Origin: a bacterium 1XD42-1 | GTDB taxonomy: Bacteria; Bacillota; Clostridia; Oscillospirales; Ruminococcaceae | Length of the DNA: 64,000 nucleotides | Assembly (NCBI GenBank): GCA_003612625.1 | Contig: RAZJ01000005.1 | Location: 50,087 to 114,086 of the forward strand | Reading direction: 5' to 3' | Part shown: positions 34,296 to 43,114 of the stretch, one piece after another | How positions within the stretch are numbered: the first letter of the stretch is position 1 | Layout: each line of letters starts with the position of its first letter | Made by a program: the position numbers and the translations under genes | The notes under the pieces: generated by a model | The model's database searches: none | Seen by the model: only the letters and a program-made list of their open reading frames with translations | Told to the model about the DNA's origin: nothing

Positions 34296-34859
34296 GTGAC
34301 TGCTTCTAACCAGTTTAGCAATGTTACGATGACGTATTTATCTGAATTTTATAATATATTGGATGACATGATTCAAAATATGACGGCGGCTACATTGACA
34401 GACAGCATTTCAAATAATTTTATTGCACAAATGATTCCCCATCATGAAGCGGCAATTGCAATGTCCCGGAATCTTCTGCAATATACCACTTGTGTTCTTT
34501 TAGAAAATATTGCGGCAAACATTATAGAAGAACAAACAGCCAGCATTGCCAATATGCAGAATATCTTGGCTCAATGCAGGAGCGTAACCAATACGGGACA
34601 GGAATTAGCCCTTTATCAGCGTCATTTCCGGCAAATTACTTCTGAAATGTTCAGCAAAATGGAAAATTCCTGGACATCAAATAACATCAATGGAGATTTT
34701 ATCCGGGAAATGATTCCGCATCACCGGGGCGCTATTCAAATGGCGAAAAGTGCCCTGCAATATAATATTTGTCCGGAATTAACGCCAATTCTGCAAGCAA
34801 TTATCACTTCTCAGGAAGAAAGCATCAAAAGAATGCAGCGTTTAATATGTTGTATGTAA
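34296..34859 (+). CDS. DUF305 family protein
   Basis: A 187-residue helical protein with two DUF305-like halves. Each has a metal-binding-type signature: MIPHHEAAIAMSR near residue 47 and MIPHHRGAIQMAK near 130. There is no signal peptide, unlike many DUF305 proteins, which are periplasmic or extracellular. The start is GTG with AGGAGGAGG ten bases upstream. It is divergent from tex and convergent with the liv operon. Function unknown; copper or other metal handling is suspected for the family. Confidence 0.85.
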   Translation: MTASNQFSNVTMTYLSEFYNILDDMIQNMTAATLTDSISNNFIAQMIPHHEAAIAMSRNLLQYTTCVLLENIAANIIEEQTASIANMQNILAQCRSVTNTGQELALYQRHFRQITSEMFSKMENSWTSNNINGDFIREMIPHHRGAIQMAKSALQYNICPELTPILQAIITSQEESIKRMQRLICCM

Positions 34860-34899
34860 AAAAAGGCAGTGCTCTCCAGAAAATCTGGGGAGCACTGCC
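34857..34899. terminator. Bidirectional terminator (DUF305 gene / liv operon)
   Basis: GGCAGTGCTC at 34865 pairs with GAGCACTGCC ending at 34899, extended inside by CCAGA/TCTGG. A run of seven or more A precedes it on the plus strand, giving a strong T-run for the liv operon on the minus strand. Confidence 0.85.
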
Positions 34900-34921
34900 C
34901 ATATACATAAAATCACAAAGA

Positions 34922-35629
34922 TTAGCCGCCCAAATAAGCCTGCCGTACTTTTTCATCCTGGGCCAAAGCAGAAGCCTCGCCGCTCATGGCAATGGACCCG
35001 GTTTCCAATACATAAGCACGGTTTGCAATTTCCAAGGCTTTTTTAGCATTTTGTTCGTTTAACAAAACGGTTACACCGCCTTGGTTTACACTTTTAATAA
35101 TATCGAAAATTTCACCAACCAGCAAAGGGGAAAGCCCCATAGAAGGTTCATCCAACAAAAGCATTTTTGGTTTGCTCATCAAAGCCCGGCCAATGGCTAA
35201 CATTTGCTGTTCGCCGCCGGATAAGGTTCCAGCTAATTGTTTGCGCCGCTCCTTCAGCCGGGGCAGACGGGCAAAAATTTGTTCAAAATCGGCGTCTAAA
35301 TTTTCTTTGGCGCGGATATAAGCCCCTAATTCCAGATTTTCCATAACGGTTAAGCTGGCAAAAATACGCCGGCCTTCAGGAACCTGTGCCAAACCCAGCC
35401 GTAAAATTTTATGGGCTTCCGTAGTTACCAGATTATTGCCGTCAAAGGTAATGGAACCGCTTTTGGGGCGGAGCAAACCGGAAATTGCATGGAGGGTAGA
35501 AGTTTTCCCTGCACCATTGGCGCCAATCAGGGTAACAATTTCCCCTTCATTGACTTCAAAGGAAATCCCTTTAATGGCATGGATATTCCCATAAAAAACG
35601 TTTAAATCTTTAACAGTCAGCAAAGCCAT
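34922..35629 (-). CDS. livF: Branched-chain amino acid ABC transporter ATPase LivF
   Basis: A 235-residue ABC ATPase of the LivF type. Walker A is GANGAGKT, the signature is TLSGGEQQML, Walker B is PKMLLLDEPSMGL, and the family-specific LLNEQNAKKAL is present. It is the last gene of livJHMGF and forms the ATPase pair with LivG. Three bases separate it from LivG. Confidence 0.95.
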   Translation of the reverse strand: MALLTVKDLNVFYGNIHAIKGISFEVNEGEIVTLIGANGAGKTSTLHAISGLLRPKSGSITFDGNNLVTTEAHKILRLGLAQVPEGRRIFASLTVMENLELGAYIRAKENLDADFEQIFARLPRLKERRKQLAGTLSGGEQQMLAIGRALMSKPKMLLLDEPSMGLSPLLVGEIFDIIKSVNQGGVTVLLNEQNAKKALEIANRAYVLETGSIAMSGEASALAQDEKVRQAYLGG

Positions 35630-35632
35630 GGT

Positions 35633-36394
35633 TTATTCCCCTCCCAGATATGCGGCAATGACCCGAGGATTGGTACGGATTTCTTCCGGCAGTCCTTCGG
35701 CAATGACTTTGCCATAATCTAAAACCACAATATGCTCGCATAAGCCCATGACAAAGCTCATATCATGTTCAATTAACAATACAGCAACTCCGAATTGTTC
35801 CCGAATGGTGCGGATGGTTTCCAGTAATTCATGGGTTTCAGTAGGGTTCATGCCTGCTGCCGGTTCATCCAGCAGCAAAACTTTGGGATTGGCTGCTAAA
35901 GCCCGGGCAATTTCTAATTTCCGCTGCTGGCCATAAGGCAGGTTTTTTGCAGTTGCTTTTGCGTACTGCTTTAGCCCGCAGACATCTAATAAACCTTCGG
36001 CTTGTTCTTCTACCTGGGCTTCTTCCTTCCAGTAAGAAGGCAGGTGCAGGATGCCGGAAAGTACAGAATATTTCATCTGATAATTCATAGCGGTTTTTAC
36101 ATTGTCAATGACAGAAGCATCTTTAAACAAGCGGATATTTTGGAAAGTCCGGGCAATGCCGCTTTGAGTAATCTGGGCTGTTTTTTTGCCGATAATGCTT
36201 TTCCCTTCCAGCTCTACGGTGCCTTCTGTGGGAGGGTAAACGCCTGTTAAAAGGTTGAATACAGTGGTTTTCCCTGCGCCGTTAGGCCCTATCAGCCCCA
36301 TAATTTCTCCGGATTCCAGGGAAAAACAAACATCATCCAAAGCCCGAAGGCCGCCAAAAGCAATCCCTAACTTTTTAGTTTCCAGCAAAGGCAT
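35633..36394 (-). CDS. livG: Branched-chain amino acid ABC transporter ATPase LivG
   Basis: A 253-residue ABC ATPase of the LivG type: Walker A GPNGAGKTTVFN, signature LPYGQQRKLEIARAL, Walker B KVLLLDEPAAGMNPTE, and HDMSFVMGLCE. The longer frame to 36418 overlaps livM; the ATG at 36394, one base after the livM stop and with AAGGAGGGG eight bases before it, is the real start. Confidence 0.95.
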   Translation of the reverse strand: MPLLETKKLGIAFGGLRALDDVCFSLESGEIMGLIGPNGAGKTTVFNLLTGVYPPTEGTVELEGKSIIGKKTAQITQSGIARTFQNIRLFKDASVIDNVKTAMNYQMKYSVLSGILHLPSYWKEEAQVEEQAEGLLDVCGLKQYAKATAKNLPYGQQRKLEIARALAANPKVLLLDEPAAGMNPTETHELLETIRTIREQFGVAVLLIEHDMSFVMGLCEHIVVLDYGKVIAEGLPEEIRTNPRVIAAYLGGE

Positions 36395-36395
36395 T

Positions 36396-37403
36396 TTATA
36401 CCCCTCCTTTCGCGGCATCCTGTTTTTTACCGGTAATCCGGCGGATCAAAGCGGATAAAGAAAATTCTGCCCGGCCCAATAACCCGGTAGGACGGAATAA
36501 CATAACACAGATCAGGACAACCGAATAAGCCAGCATCCGGTAATTGGAAAAACCACGAAGCAGCTCCGGCAATATGGTCAGTACGGAAGCAGACAGAATG
36601 GAACCGGTAATGGAGCCCATGCCGCCTAATACCACCATAATTAAAAATTCCACAGAACGGTTGAAATCATATTTAGAGGGGTCAATGAGCCCTAAATGAT
36701 GGGCATACAAGCCTCCTGCAACTCCGGCAATGAATGCAGCTAAGACAAAAGCCAGCAGCTTGTAGTAAGTGGTATTGACGCCAGCGGCTTCCGCGGCAAT
36801 TTCATCTTCCCGGATGGCAATAACAGCGCGCCCGTGGCGGGAACGGCCAAAAGTAAACATAGCAAATATGACCACAGCCGCAATAAAGAATACAAAAGGC
36901 AGCATTCCGGCAGGATGCTGGCGGTTTGTCAGGGATTTGATCCCTCCCAAACCCATAGCGCCTCCTGTAATTTTTAAGTTATTGGCGATAACACGGATAA
37001 TTTCACCAAAACCCAAGGTAATGATGGCCAGGTAATCCCCCCGGAGCCGTAAAGCAGGGATACCAATAATAACCCCGAAAACTGCTGCTAAAATACCGGC
37101 AAGTACCAGCCCAATGGGTAAAGAAAATTGCAAAGGCAGGGAACTATTTTTTGTAAATAAAGCGGCAGCATAAGCGCCTACCAGCATAAAACCGGCATGG
37201 CCTAAAACAAGCTGGCCCAACAAGCCTGTGACTAAATTCAAGCTGACAGCCATTGTCACATTGATGCAGACTAAAGTAATTAAATCAGCCTGATAACGGT
37301 TGAGGACGCCGGTTACAATGAGAGTCCGCAAAAAGAAAAACAGTGCCAGTACAAGGATGAGGTTGATGCCGTAGGAGATGTAAGCCTTTTTCTTATTCAT
37401 CAT
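36396..37403 (-). CDS. livM: Branched-chain amino acid ABC transporter permease LivM
   Basis: A 335-residue permease with nine or so helices. The family motif GDYLAIITLGFGEIIRVIANN at about residues 125-145 and GGMGSITG near 270 are diagnostic of LivM. It forms the translocation path with LivH. Three bases separate it from livH. Confidence 0.93.
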   Translation of the reverse strand: MMNKKKAYISYGINLILVLALFFFLRTLIVTGVLNRYQADLITLVCINVTMAVSLNLVTGLLGQLVLGHAGFMLVGAYAAALFTKNSSLPLQFSLPIGLVLAGILAAVFGVIIGIPALRLRGDYLAIITLGFGEIIRVIANNLKITGGAMGLGGIKSLTNRQHPAGMLPFVFFIAAVVIFAMFTFGRSRHGRAVIAIREDEIAAEAAGVNTTYYKLLAFVLAAFIAGVAGGLYAHHLGLIDPSKYDFNRSVEFLIMVVLGGMGSITGSILSASVLTILPELLRGFSNYRMLAYSVVLICVMLFRPTGLLGRAEFSLSALIRRITGKKQDAAKGGV

Positions 37404-37406
37404 GGA

Positions 37407-38288
37407 TTACACCTTCTCTTTCACATTTTTACCCAGCAGGCCGGAAGGCTTCACCAGGAGCATGACAATTAAAATACCGAATACGATTGCATCAGTCAGG
37501 TTGCTGTAAAAGTTTTTGGTCCAGCTTTCCGCAACCCCTAAAATATATCCGCCCAGCATAGCGCCAGGGATAGAACCAATTCCGCCTAATACTGCTGCGA
37601 CAAAGGCTTTCAGTCCTAACAGGTTGCCCATAGTAGGCTTAATCTGGGGATAAGTATTGCAGTAAAGGGCAGCACCTACGGCAGCCAGCCCGGAACCTAC
37701 TGCAAAAGTAAAAGCAACCGTATGATTGGTGTTAATTCCCATGAGCTTTGCAGCACCGGCATCCTCACTGGTAGCCCGCATGGCTTTGCCAATACGGGTG
37801 CGGGCCACTAAAGTCTGAAGCCCGATCATCATTACAACGGAAACCACAATATTTAAAATGTTTGCAGAAGTGATATGAAGTTCCCCAAGCTGGATAGCAG
37901 GCAAATCAAAAAGGGTAGGCATGGAACGGACTTCGGAGCCAAATAAAAGCTGGAAAAGATTTTGCAGGAAAATACTGACCCCTAAAGCCGTAATCAATAG
38001 AGAAATACGGGGAGCATCATGGGTTAAAAGCCGGTGGTAAGCGACCCTTTGGATCAGGACCCCGGCCAGCGCACAAAACAGGATTGAACCAATTACAGCT
38101 AAAATCAAAGGCATTCCCATTACAGTCATAATAAACATAACCATGTAACTGCCTACCATGATAATGTCGCCGTGGGCGAAATTGATCAATTTTACAATAC
38201 CATACACCATACTATACCCTAAGGCAACCAGGGCATAAATGCTGCCTAACCCTAAACCGTTGATTGTTTGGGTAAGAAATAAATTCAT
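37407..38288 (-). CDS. livH: Branched-chain amino acid ABC transporter permease LivH
   Basis: A 293-residue permease. Typical segments are GLGLGSIYALVALGYSMVYG and INFAHGDIIMVG at the N-terminus and GGIGSIPGAMLGG near residue 235. A frame runs 78 codons further upstream, but that part carries hairpins and has no coding character; the ATG at 38288 gives the canonical N-terminus. About 190 bases separate it from livJ, with a strong hairpin between, so it is probably expressed at a lower level than the binding protein. Confidence 0.93.
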   Translation of the reverse strand: MNLFLTQTINGLGLGSIYALVALGYSMVYGIVKLINFAHGDIIMVGSYMVMFIMTVMGMPLILAVIGSILFCALAGVLIQRVAYHRLLTHDAPRISLLITALGVSIFLQNLFQLLFGSEVRSMPTLFDLPAIQLGELHITSANILNIVVSVVMMIGLQTLVARTRIGKAMRATSEDAGAAKLMGINTNHTVAFTFAVGSGLAAVGAALYCNTYPQIKPTMGNLLGLKAFVAAVLGGIGSIPGAMLGGYILGVAESWTKNFYSNLTDAIVFGILIVMLLVKPSGLLGKNVKEKV

Positions 38289-38415
38289 AAAGCCGCACAC
38301 ACCTTCCAACCTAAAAAAATGATTGCTTGTCCCCAGACCTGCCGCAAAGCCCTGTGGGGAACGAGCCAAAAAAGGAAAATTATTTTTTCCAGATTTTCCT
38401 TTTTTGGGCCGCTTC

Positions 38416-38461
38416 CCGGAATATGAAAATATCCGGAAAGAGGGCTTAAGGCCCTCTTTCC
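38416..38461 (-). terminator. Partial terminator / processing hairpins between livJ and livH
   Basis: GGAAAGAGGGC (38435-38445) and GCCCTCTTTCC (38451-38461) form a perfect 11-bp stem with a five-base loop directly after livJ. A second stem, CCGGA-to-TCCGG at 38416-38436, overlaps its 3' arm. T-runs are short, so it likely reduces downstream expression or protects the livJ mRNA rather than ending all transcription. Confidence 0.65.
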
Positions 38462-38478
38462 GGCGAAATTCCAAAGGA

Positions 38479-39696
38479 TTAGATTTCAAAATTTTCCACG
38501 AATTTATAAGCGCCGCCTTCAATGGTTAAGATTACTGCGCTGCGAACCGGGTTCCGGTTTTCATCAAAAGTCGTGGTGCCGGTAAGGCCTTTATAATTGG
38601 TTGCTTTCATTGCATCAATAATGGCTTGGGAATCTGTGCTGCCTGCCCGCTGGATGGAGTCAATGAGGATATTAGTTGCATCATAACCCAGTACAGAAAA
38701 CATGTTAGCATCATTTCCAAATTTTTCACGGTATTCACTCAGGAATGCCTGTAAATCGGGGTCGTCGCTTTCAGCGGAATACTGGCTGCAAAAATAAGAA
38801 TTTTTCAAAACATCTGTTTTGGAAGGATCGATTTTACCCAATACACCGTCCCAGCCGTCAGCGCCTAACAATGCGCATTCAATGCCATTGGCACGGGCCT
38901 GGTCCGCAATCAGTACCACGTCATTATAGTAAACTGGCAGCAGTAAAACGTCTGGGTTAGCAGCTTTTACTTTGGTCAACTGGGAGTTGAAATCTGTGCT
39001 GCCGGTCTGGTAGCCTTCTTTTGCGGCAATTTCAATGCCTAATTCTTTCGCGGAAGCTTCAAAAGCATCTGCAATGCCGGTAGAATAAGGATCGCCGTTG
39101 TCATAAAGGATAGCGGCAGATTTTGCAGACAATTTTTTAGAAGCATAGTTTGCCATCAATTTGCCCTGATAGGGATCGATGAAACAGACACGGTAAACAT
39201 TTTCACCAGCTAAAGTAACTTCTTCCCCGGTAGCGCTGGCAGTAATCAGAGGAACATTGTCATCCACAGATTTCTGAGCAACAGCCTGGGTCGGTTTTGT
39301 AGTAACGTCGCCAACGATAGCAACAACATTGTCATTGTTGACCAGCTTGTTATAAGCATTGACAGCTTCATTGGGATCGCCTTTTTCATCTTCCACAATG
39401 TACTCAATCTGCTGGCCTAATACGCCGCCATTGGCATTGGCCTTTTCGATTGCCATAGTAATAGCGTTATTGACAGCGATTCCGTACTGGGAAACATCGC
39501 CAGTTAAAGGAGCCAGGCCGCCAATTTTGATGGTGTCGCCGGATGGGGCGGCATTATTTTCCTGAGCAGGTGCAGCGGAATTTCCGTCAGAAGCAGCAGG
39601 TGCGCCGCTGGAAGCAGGTGCAGGGCTGCCGCCGCATCCTGCCATTGCTGCTGCCATAACGGCAGCTAAAAAAGATGCAAGAATACGTTTTTTCAT
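38479..39696 (-). CDS. livJ: Branched-chain amino acid ABC transporter substrate-binding lipoprotein
   Basis: A 405-residue lipoprotein of the periplasmic-binding-protein type I fold (Peripla_BP_6). Lipobox MAGC with Cys near residue 21, then a Ser/Ala/Pro linker, then the binding domain starting IKIGGLAPLTGDVSQYG. The DNVPLITASATGEEV segment and the C-terminal TTFDENRNPVRSAVI are typical of LivJ/LivK. First gene of the liv operon. Substrate preference among amino acids cannot be read from sequence. Confidence 0.93.
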   Translation of the reverse strand: MKKRILASFLAAVMAAAMAGCGGSPAPASSGAPAASDGNSAAPAQENNAAPSGDTIKIGGLAPLTGDVSQYGIAVNNAITMAIEKANANGGVLGQQIEYIVEDEKGDPNEAVNAYNKLVNNDNVVAIVGDVTTKPTQAVAQKSVDDNVPLITASATGEEVTLAGENVYRVCFIDPYQGKLMANYASKKLSAKSAAILYDNGDPYSTGIADAFEASAKELGIEIAAKEGYQTGSTDFNSQLTKVKAANPDVLLLPVYYNDVVLIADQARANGIECALLGADGWDGVLGKIDPSKTDVLKNSYFCSQYSAESDDPDLQAFLSEYREKFGNDANMFSVLGYDATNILIDSIQRAGSTDSQAIIDAMKATNYKGLTGTTTFDENRNPVRSAVILTIEGGAYKFVENFEI

Positions 39697-39726
39697 TTCA
39701 TTTCCCTCCGATATATACGAAAGATT

Positions 39727-39801
39727 CCATCGAAAAGCCGAGAAGCTTGCAAGTTAGAACCCTTTCCCTTTCATAAGCAAAGGTGAAATGCTTTTCGATG
39801 G
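39727..39801 (-). other. Structured 5' leader of the liv operon
   Basis: The predicted liv transcript begins within a few bases of CCATCGAAAAGC, which pairs perfectly over 12 bp with GCTTTTCGATGG 51 bases later (39727-39738 and 39790-39801). Inside, CCTTT/AAAGG gives a second stem and CTTGCAAG is self-complementary. The ribosome site of livJ follows about 20 bases after the closing arm. I do not recognise a known riboswitch. Candidate regulatory or mRNA-stabilising element. Confidence 0.5.
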
Positions 39802-39806
39802 AGTCT

Positions 39807-39835
39807 ATCATACCACGGCATTGGCGGAAATGCAA
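39807..39835 (-). promoter_or_regulatory. Promoter of the liv operon
   Basis: Minus-strand TTGCAT (39830-39835), 17-base spacer, TATGAT (39807-39812). Just upstream, TGTACATTACAATTTGTATA with flanking CA (39840-39861) contains repeated TGTA/TACA units and TTGTATACA, a possible activator or repressor site. Confidence 0.65.
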
Positions 39836-39921
39836 GAAATGTACATTACAATTTGTATACATTCACAAAAGAGGATTATTGCGGGGGATGGGATTCAGCA
39901 AGTTATCCGACGAATGGGCCC

Positions 39922-40815
39922 TTAAACCAAGGCTAAAAGCTGATCTACGGTTTTTTGCGCCACCTGATCGACTTTGTCAAAGTCCATAGCATCCCGGTAA
40001 TATTCCTCTAATTCGTCATGGAGGCTTTTGGCTTCTGCCAGTAAACGGGCAGTCTGATCCAGCATCTGGGAGGCTGTTTTGCGGTTAAAAGCAATCCGTT
40101 TCCGTGCATGGCTAAGGGCTTCGCTGTCTGTGAAACGGCGGGAACGGATGACTTTATAGGGATCGTCTGTAACAGCGGAATGAGTATCGCTGACTGTCAT
40201 AAAGCCAATGCGTAAAGAAGGGATAAAAACATGTTCTAATTTTTCAAAAGGTGACAAGGGGCAGTAACAGGAAATAATATCAAAGCCAGCTCCTAAAGCT
40301 TCTGACCGGATGACATTTAAGAACAGGCGGGATACAGCGCCCAGGTTATCTTCAATGGTATAAATGCGGTCACACAAAAGCAATGCAGTTTCGCCAAACT
40401 GAACCTGGCCTAAATTGGTAACTGCGGAAAGGAACCGGATGGTTTCTTTTCCCCGCTGGGGCTTGCCTCCCCGGAATTCCCCGTCAGCAATCCGCCGGGC
40501 AGCTTTTTGCACTTTCTGGACAGAAACAGCGTCTAATGCAAGACGGTATGTATCTCCCAGCAGGCTTCCGGCAGCGCTTAAAAAGCGGCAGGCATGTTCA
40601 TGGCAGCGGGAAATCCGGGCAGATAAAACCATTAAAGGCTGTCTGGATTCAAACAGCTTGTGGGTATCCCAGCAGCCGGAAAGATCCACAAGCTGTTCAA
40701 AAGCGCCAGGATATTTGGGCTCGATAACATGGGAAGGGGTTTCCGATTCAAACAAAAGAGATAAGGGTGCTTTTTCACTTGTAAAAAGCACCCTCTTGCC
40801 GCCTTTGGGCGGCAA
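39922..40815 (-). pseudogene. 5'-truncated PRK06851-like ATPase-related gene
   Basis: The 297-codon frame opens at a TTG inside the hairpin-array repeat; its first 17 residues are repeat-encoded. From about residue 18 it resembles, from memory, the PRK06851 family: HVIEPKYPGAFEQLVDLSGCWD matches the end of the first half-domain, and the C-terminal EAKSLHDELEEYYRDAMDFD matches the second. Such proteins normally begin with a P-loop half-domain of some 80-100 residues, which is missing here. In the second half the expected P-loop position reads EDNLGAVSR, also degenerate. No ribosome site precedes any plausible start. I conclude that it is a remnant, or a shortened gene using an internal start such as the GTG or ATG at codons near 45-62. 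Confidence 0.5.
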
Positions 40816-40932
40816 TTCACCCGAAAAATACGCTTCACAGGATCAAGTGTTCCGCCCTTTGCGAAGGGCGGTCAAAGGCTCTGCCTTTGGAAACCGCAAT
40901 TTTTTGAAAAAAATTGAGTAAAACTTTTGGTT
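40764..40932. repeat. Hairpin-array repeat, copy 2
   Basis: Same orientation and hairpin order as copy 1 at 10882-11049: stems at 40764-40794, GCCGCC/GGCGGC, CCGCCCTT/AAGGGCGG, CAAAGG/CCTTTG and 40897-40916. Two compensatory pairs of differences preserve the stems (T40768/A40790, A40898/T40915). It occupies the site where the missing 5' part of the downstream PRK06851-like frame should be. Confidence 0.85.
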
Positions 40933-40934
40933 TT

Positions 40935-41020
40935 GATTTTACAATCTGAAAGTTTAGGGCCGCCCTTTTCAAAGGGCGGTAGGTCCAGGGCAAAGCCCTG
41001 GCGGGTTTGGGCAGGGCCCA
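40935..41020. repeat. GC-rich hairpin cluster beside repeat copy 2
   Basis: CCGCCCTTT/AAAGGGCGG (40960-40979) and CCAGGGCaaaGCCCTGG (40985-41001), followed by GGGCAGGGCCC. These hairpins are absent beside copy 1. They may be an extension of the same element, or the terminator region of the reductase operon, whose last stop codon is at 41023. Confidence 0.5.
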
Positions 41021-41022
41021 AC

Positions 41023-41784
41023 TTAGCGGAAGCTTTTGCCGCCTTGCCTGGCGATCAATGCGGCGCCTAAAGCGCCGGCATACCGGCCCATAGAATGGGT
41101 TTCCACAGGGACGCCTAATTTTTCAGACAGCCGCTGGATAAAATAAGGGCTGTTGCACAGGCCGCCGGTCAAAGCAGCTTTTCCACGGATGCCATGGCGG
41201 GTGCATAGTCCGGCCACACGGGAAGCTACGGAATCAACGACGCCTGCCGCAATATCCCCCCGTTTTTCTCCGGAACCAATGTGGCTGATGACTTCGGATT
41301 CAGCAAAGACGGTACACATGGAGCTGATTGGGACCGGGTCACTGCCTTCAGCCAGGGCGAATAATTCTTCCATGGTAGCCCCTAAGCGGCCAGCCATAAT
41401 TTCCAGGAATTTTCCTGTTCCCGCGGAGCATTTATCATTCATTAAAAAGTCCGTTACGGTGCCGCCGGAAACGGTAATTACTTTTGTATCCTGGCCCCCA
41501 ACGTCAATAATGGTGCAGTCTGTCCCAAATAACTGGCTGCCGCCCCGGCCGTGGCAGGTAATTTCCGTTACAATTTTATCGGCATAATCCACGCAGACCC
41601 GTCCATATCCCGTAGCGACAATCCGGTCCCCGTCCTTGTCAGCATCTAATTTTTTACAGATTGCCATAGCAGTTTCCTTGCCGCTCCAGCCTGTGGGCAG
41701 GGTAAAGCAGATGTCCTCTTTGCCGTCCTCTAAAACGACGGTTTTGGAGGCGGTAGAACCAATGTCAATTCCAATATAGCGCAA
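41023..41784 (-). CDS. Activator ATPase of the BadF/BadG/HgdC family (2-hydroxyacyl-CoA dehydratase activase type)
   Basis: A 253-residue ASKHA-fold ATPase. It begins GIDIGSTASKTVVLEDG, carries VDVGGQDTK-type phosphate motif (IIDVGGQDTKVI), and has the two Cys residues that bridge the subunit-shared 4Fe-4S cluster: NDKCSAGTGKF and SSMCTVFAESEV. It injects one electron at very low potential into its partner at the cost of ATP. Its partner is the reductase encoded 14 bases upstream in the same operon. Confidence 0.93.
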   Translation of the reverse strand: MRYIGIDIGSTASKTVVLEDGKEDICFTLPTGWSGKETAMAICKKLDADKDGDRIVATGYGRVCVDYADKIVTEITCHGRGGSQLFGTDCTIIDVGGQDTKVITVSGGTVTDFLMNDKCSAGTGKFLEIMAGRLGATMEELFALAEGSDPVPISSMCTVFAESEVISHIGSGEKRGDIAAGVVDSVASRVAGLCTRHGIRGKAALTGGLCNSPYFIQRLSEKLGVPVETHSMGRYAGALGAALIARQGGKSFR

Positions 41785-41798
41785 TTTCGTTTACTCCT

Positions 41799-42944
41799 TT
41801 ATCCAATGGTTTCCAGGAAAGCACTCAACCGGGTGTTAATTTGTCCGGCGTCGGCTGTGGAGTAATCGGTTTCCAGCATTAAATAAGGCATGCCACGGCC
41901 TGTGACATATTTTTTCACCAGATGGGATTCCACATTGAAGGTATGGCAAGCCTGCAGTATAATTTCCAATACGCCGTCAATGGCATATTCTTCAATCATT
42001 TCCCCGATATATTCAATGCGGGTATTGTTGGGACTCATAACCGAACAGTTGATATTTAAGTATTTTTTGGCCAGGGCATCCATCACAGGCATGGTTTCAT
42101 CCACCAGCTCAATTTTTTCCCGGACGCCGCTGCAACTGTCAAAAGCAACTACATCCGCGCCTAATTCTTCAACGGTTTTTACAATTTTATCCCGGACGCC
42201 TCCGAACGGGCAGCCTGTTACTAAAATACGCGGCTTATTAGAAGGCTTGCCTTTATAGTTGGCCTCCCAGTCTGCTTGTACCTGGGCAATCCGTTCTTCG
42301 ATTGCTTCACAGCGTTTGTCGATATTCAATTCAAAGCCGGAAGAATCGGTCCGGGTACTTAATTCATAGCCGGAAATAGGGGCAGGATTTAAAGTGCCTA
42401 ATTCAAAAAAGGTTTTCATCACTTTCCGTTCCCGGTTTTTCCGGCGGATAGCCTGACGGATGTCGTCATCGGTGATGGTAATATGGTAGAAGCTTTCCAG
42501 CTTTTCTTTAAAGGCAATCAGTTCTTTTTTCCATAATTCCAAAGCGGCGGCATTCCGTGAAGAAGGGAGCTGCAATACATAAGTTTCCTTAATATCGTTC
42601 AGCAGTTCAAACATTTTCTTTTTTCCGTCGCAGGTGGTTTCCCCCACAATAAAGTCGGAAAAATAGAAATACGGGCATGTATCTGTTTTGGCAAAACCAT
42701 AACTGGCTTTAATCAATGGGCAAAGGTTTCTGGGTAAATCGGCTTCCGCGGCTGCAATCGGTTCTTCGCTGGTTGCGCATAAAGGGACTGCTGAGGCCCC
42801 CGCGGCTAAAATCAATTCATGAGGCACAAAGGAACAGTAAACACCTACCACCCGCGCACCATTTTCTTTCGCTTCTTTCAGGCGCATAAATCCGGCTCTG
42901 CGGGCATCCCCATAGCTTTGAAAATTTTCAGGTAATTTTAACAT
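41799..42944 (-). CDS. Double-cubane-cluster anaerobic reductase (HgdB-like)
   Basis: A 381-residue protein of the 2-hydroxyglutaryl-CoA dehydratase D-component family. As a single subunit beside one activator, with no HgdA-like second subunit and no CoA-transferase or acyl-CoA gene nearby, it fits the double-cubane-cluster reductases that carry an Fe8S9-type cluster. Candidate ligand Cys residues are in [34 protein letters not shown] and QACHTFN. The natural substrate of this group is unknown; small triple- or double-bond molecules have been reduced in vitro by a relative. Strong activator linkage makes the class secure, the physiological role open. Confidence 0.85.
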   Translation of the reverse strand: MLKLPENFQSYGDARRAGFMRLKEAKENGARVVGVYCSFVPHELILAAGASAVPLCATSEEPIAAAEADLPRNLCPLIKASYGFAKTDTCPYFYFSDFIVGETTCDGKKKMFELLNDIKETYVLQLPSSRNAAALELWKKELIAFKEKLESFYHITITDDDIRQAIRRKNRERKVMKTFFELGTLNPAPISGYELSTRTDSSGFELNIDKRCEAIEERIAQVQADWEANYKGKPSNKPRILVTGCPFGGVRDKIVKTVEELGADVVAFDSCSGVREKIELVDETMPVMDALAKKYLNINCSVMSPNNTRIEYIGEMIEEYAIDGVLEIILQACHTFNVESHLVKKYVTGRGMPYLMLETDYSTADAGQINTRLSAFLETIG

Positions 42945-42980
42945 GATTTAAGAGACTCCTTTCTTTTCCGGCTATCCAAA

Positions 42981-43020
42981 ACGCACCTGCTTTCCGGGAA
43001 TCCCCAGAAAGCGGGTGCGT
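42981..43020 (-). terminator. Terminator of the ABC exporter operon
   Basis: ACGCACC(T)GCTTTC (42981-42994) pairs with GAAAGC(G)GGTGCGT (43007-43020) with one mismatch, followed on the minus strand by TTTTGG. It lies between the exporter genes and the reductase gene. If the reductase promoter lies upstream of it (a TATGAT is at about 43034), it would act as an attenuator instead. Confidence 0.65.
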
Positions 43021-43114
43021 GTTTCTCCCTTATGGGACTATCATAACAAACCCTCGGCAAAAAGGAAACACATATCAAAAAAGACGATAAGTAAAACGGT
43101 TTAATTGATTTTAT

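Noticed and set aside
38289..38522. 78-codon extension of livH
   Set aside because: It spans hairpins after livJ and overlaps the livJ end; the canonical LivH N-terminus starts at 38288.
40632..40838. 68-codon minus-strand frame across repeat copy 2
   Set aside because: Same reason; it also overlaps the better-supported PRK06851-like frame.
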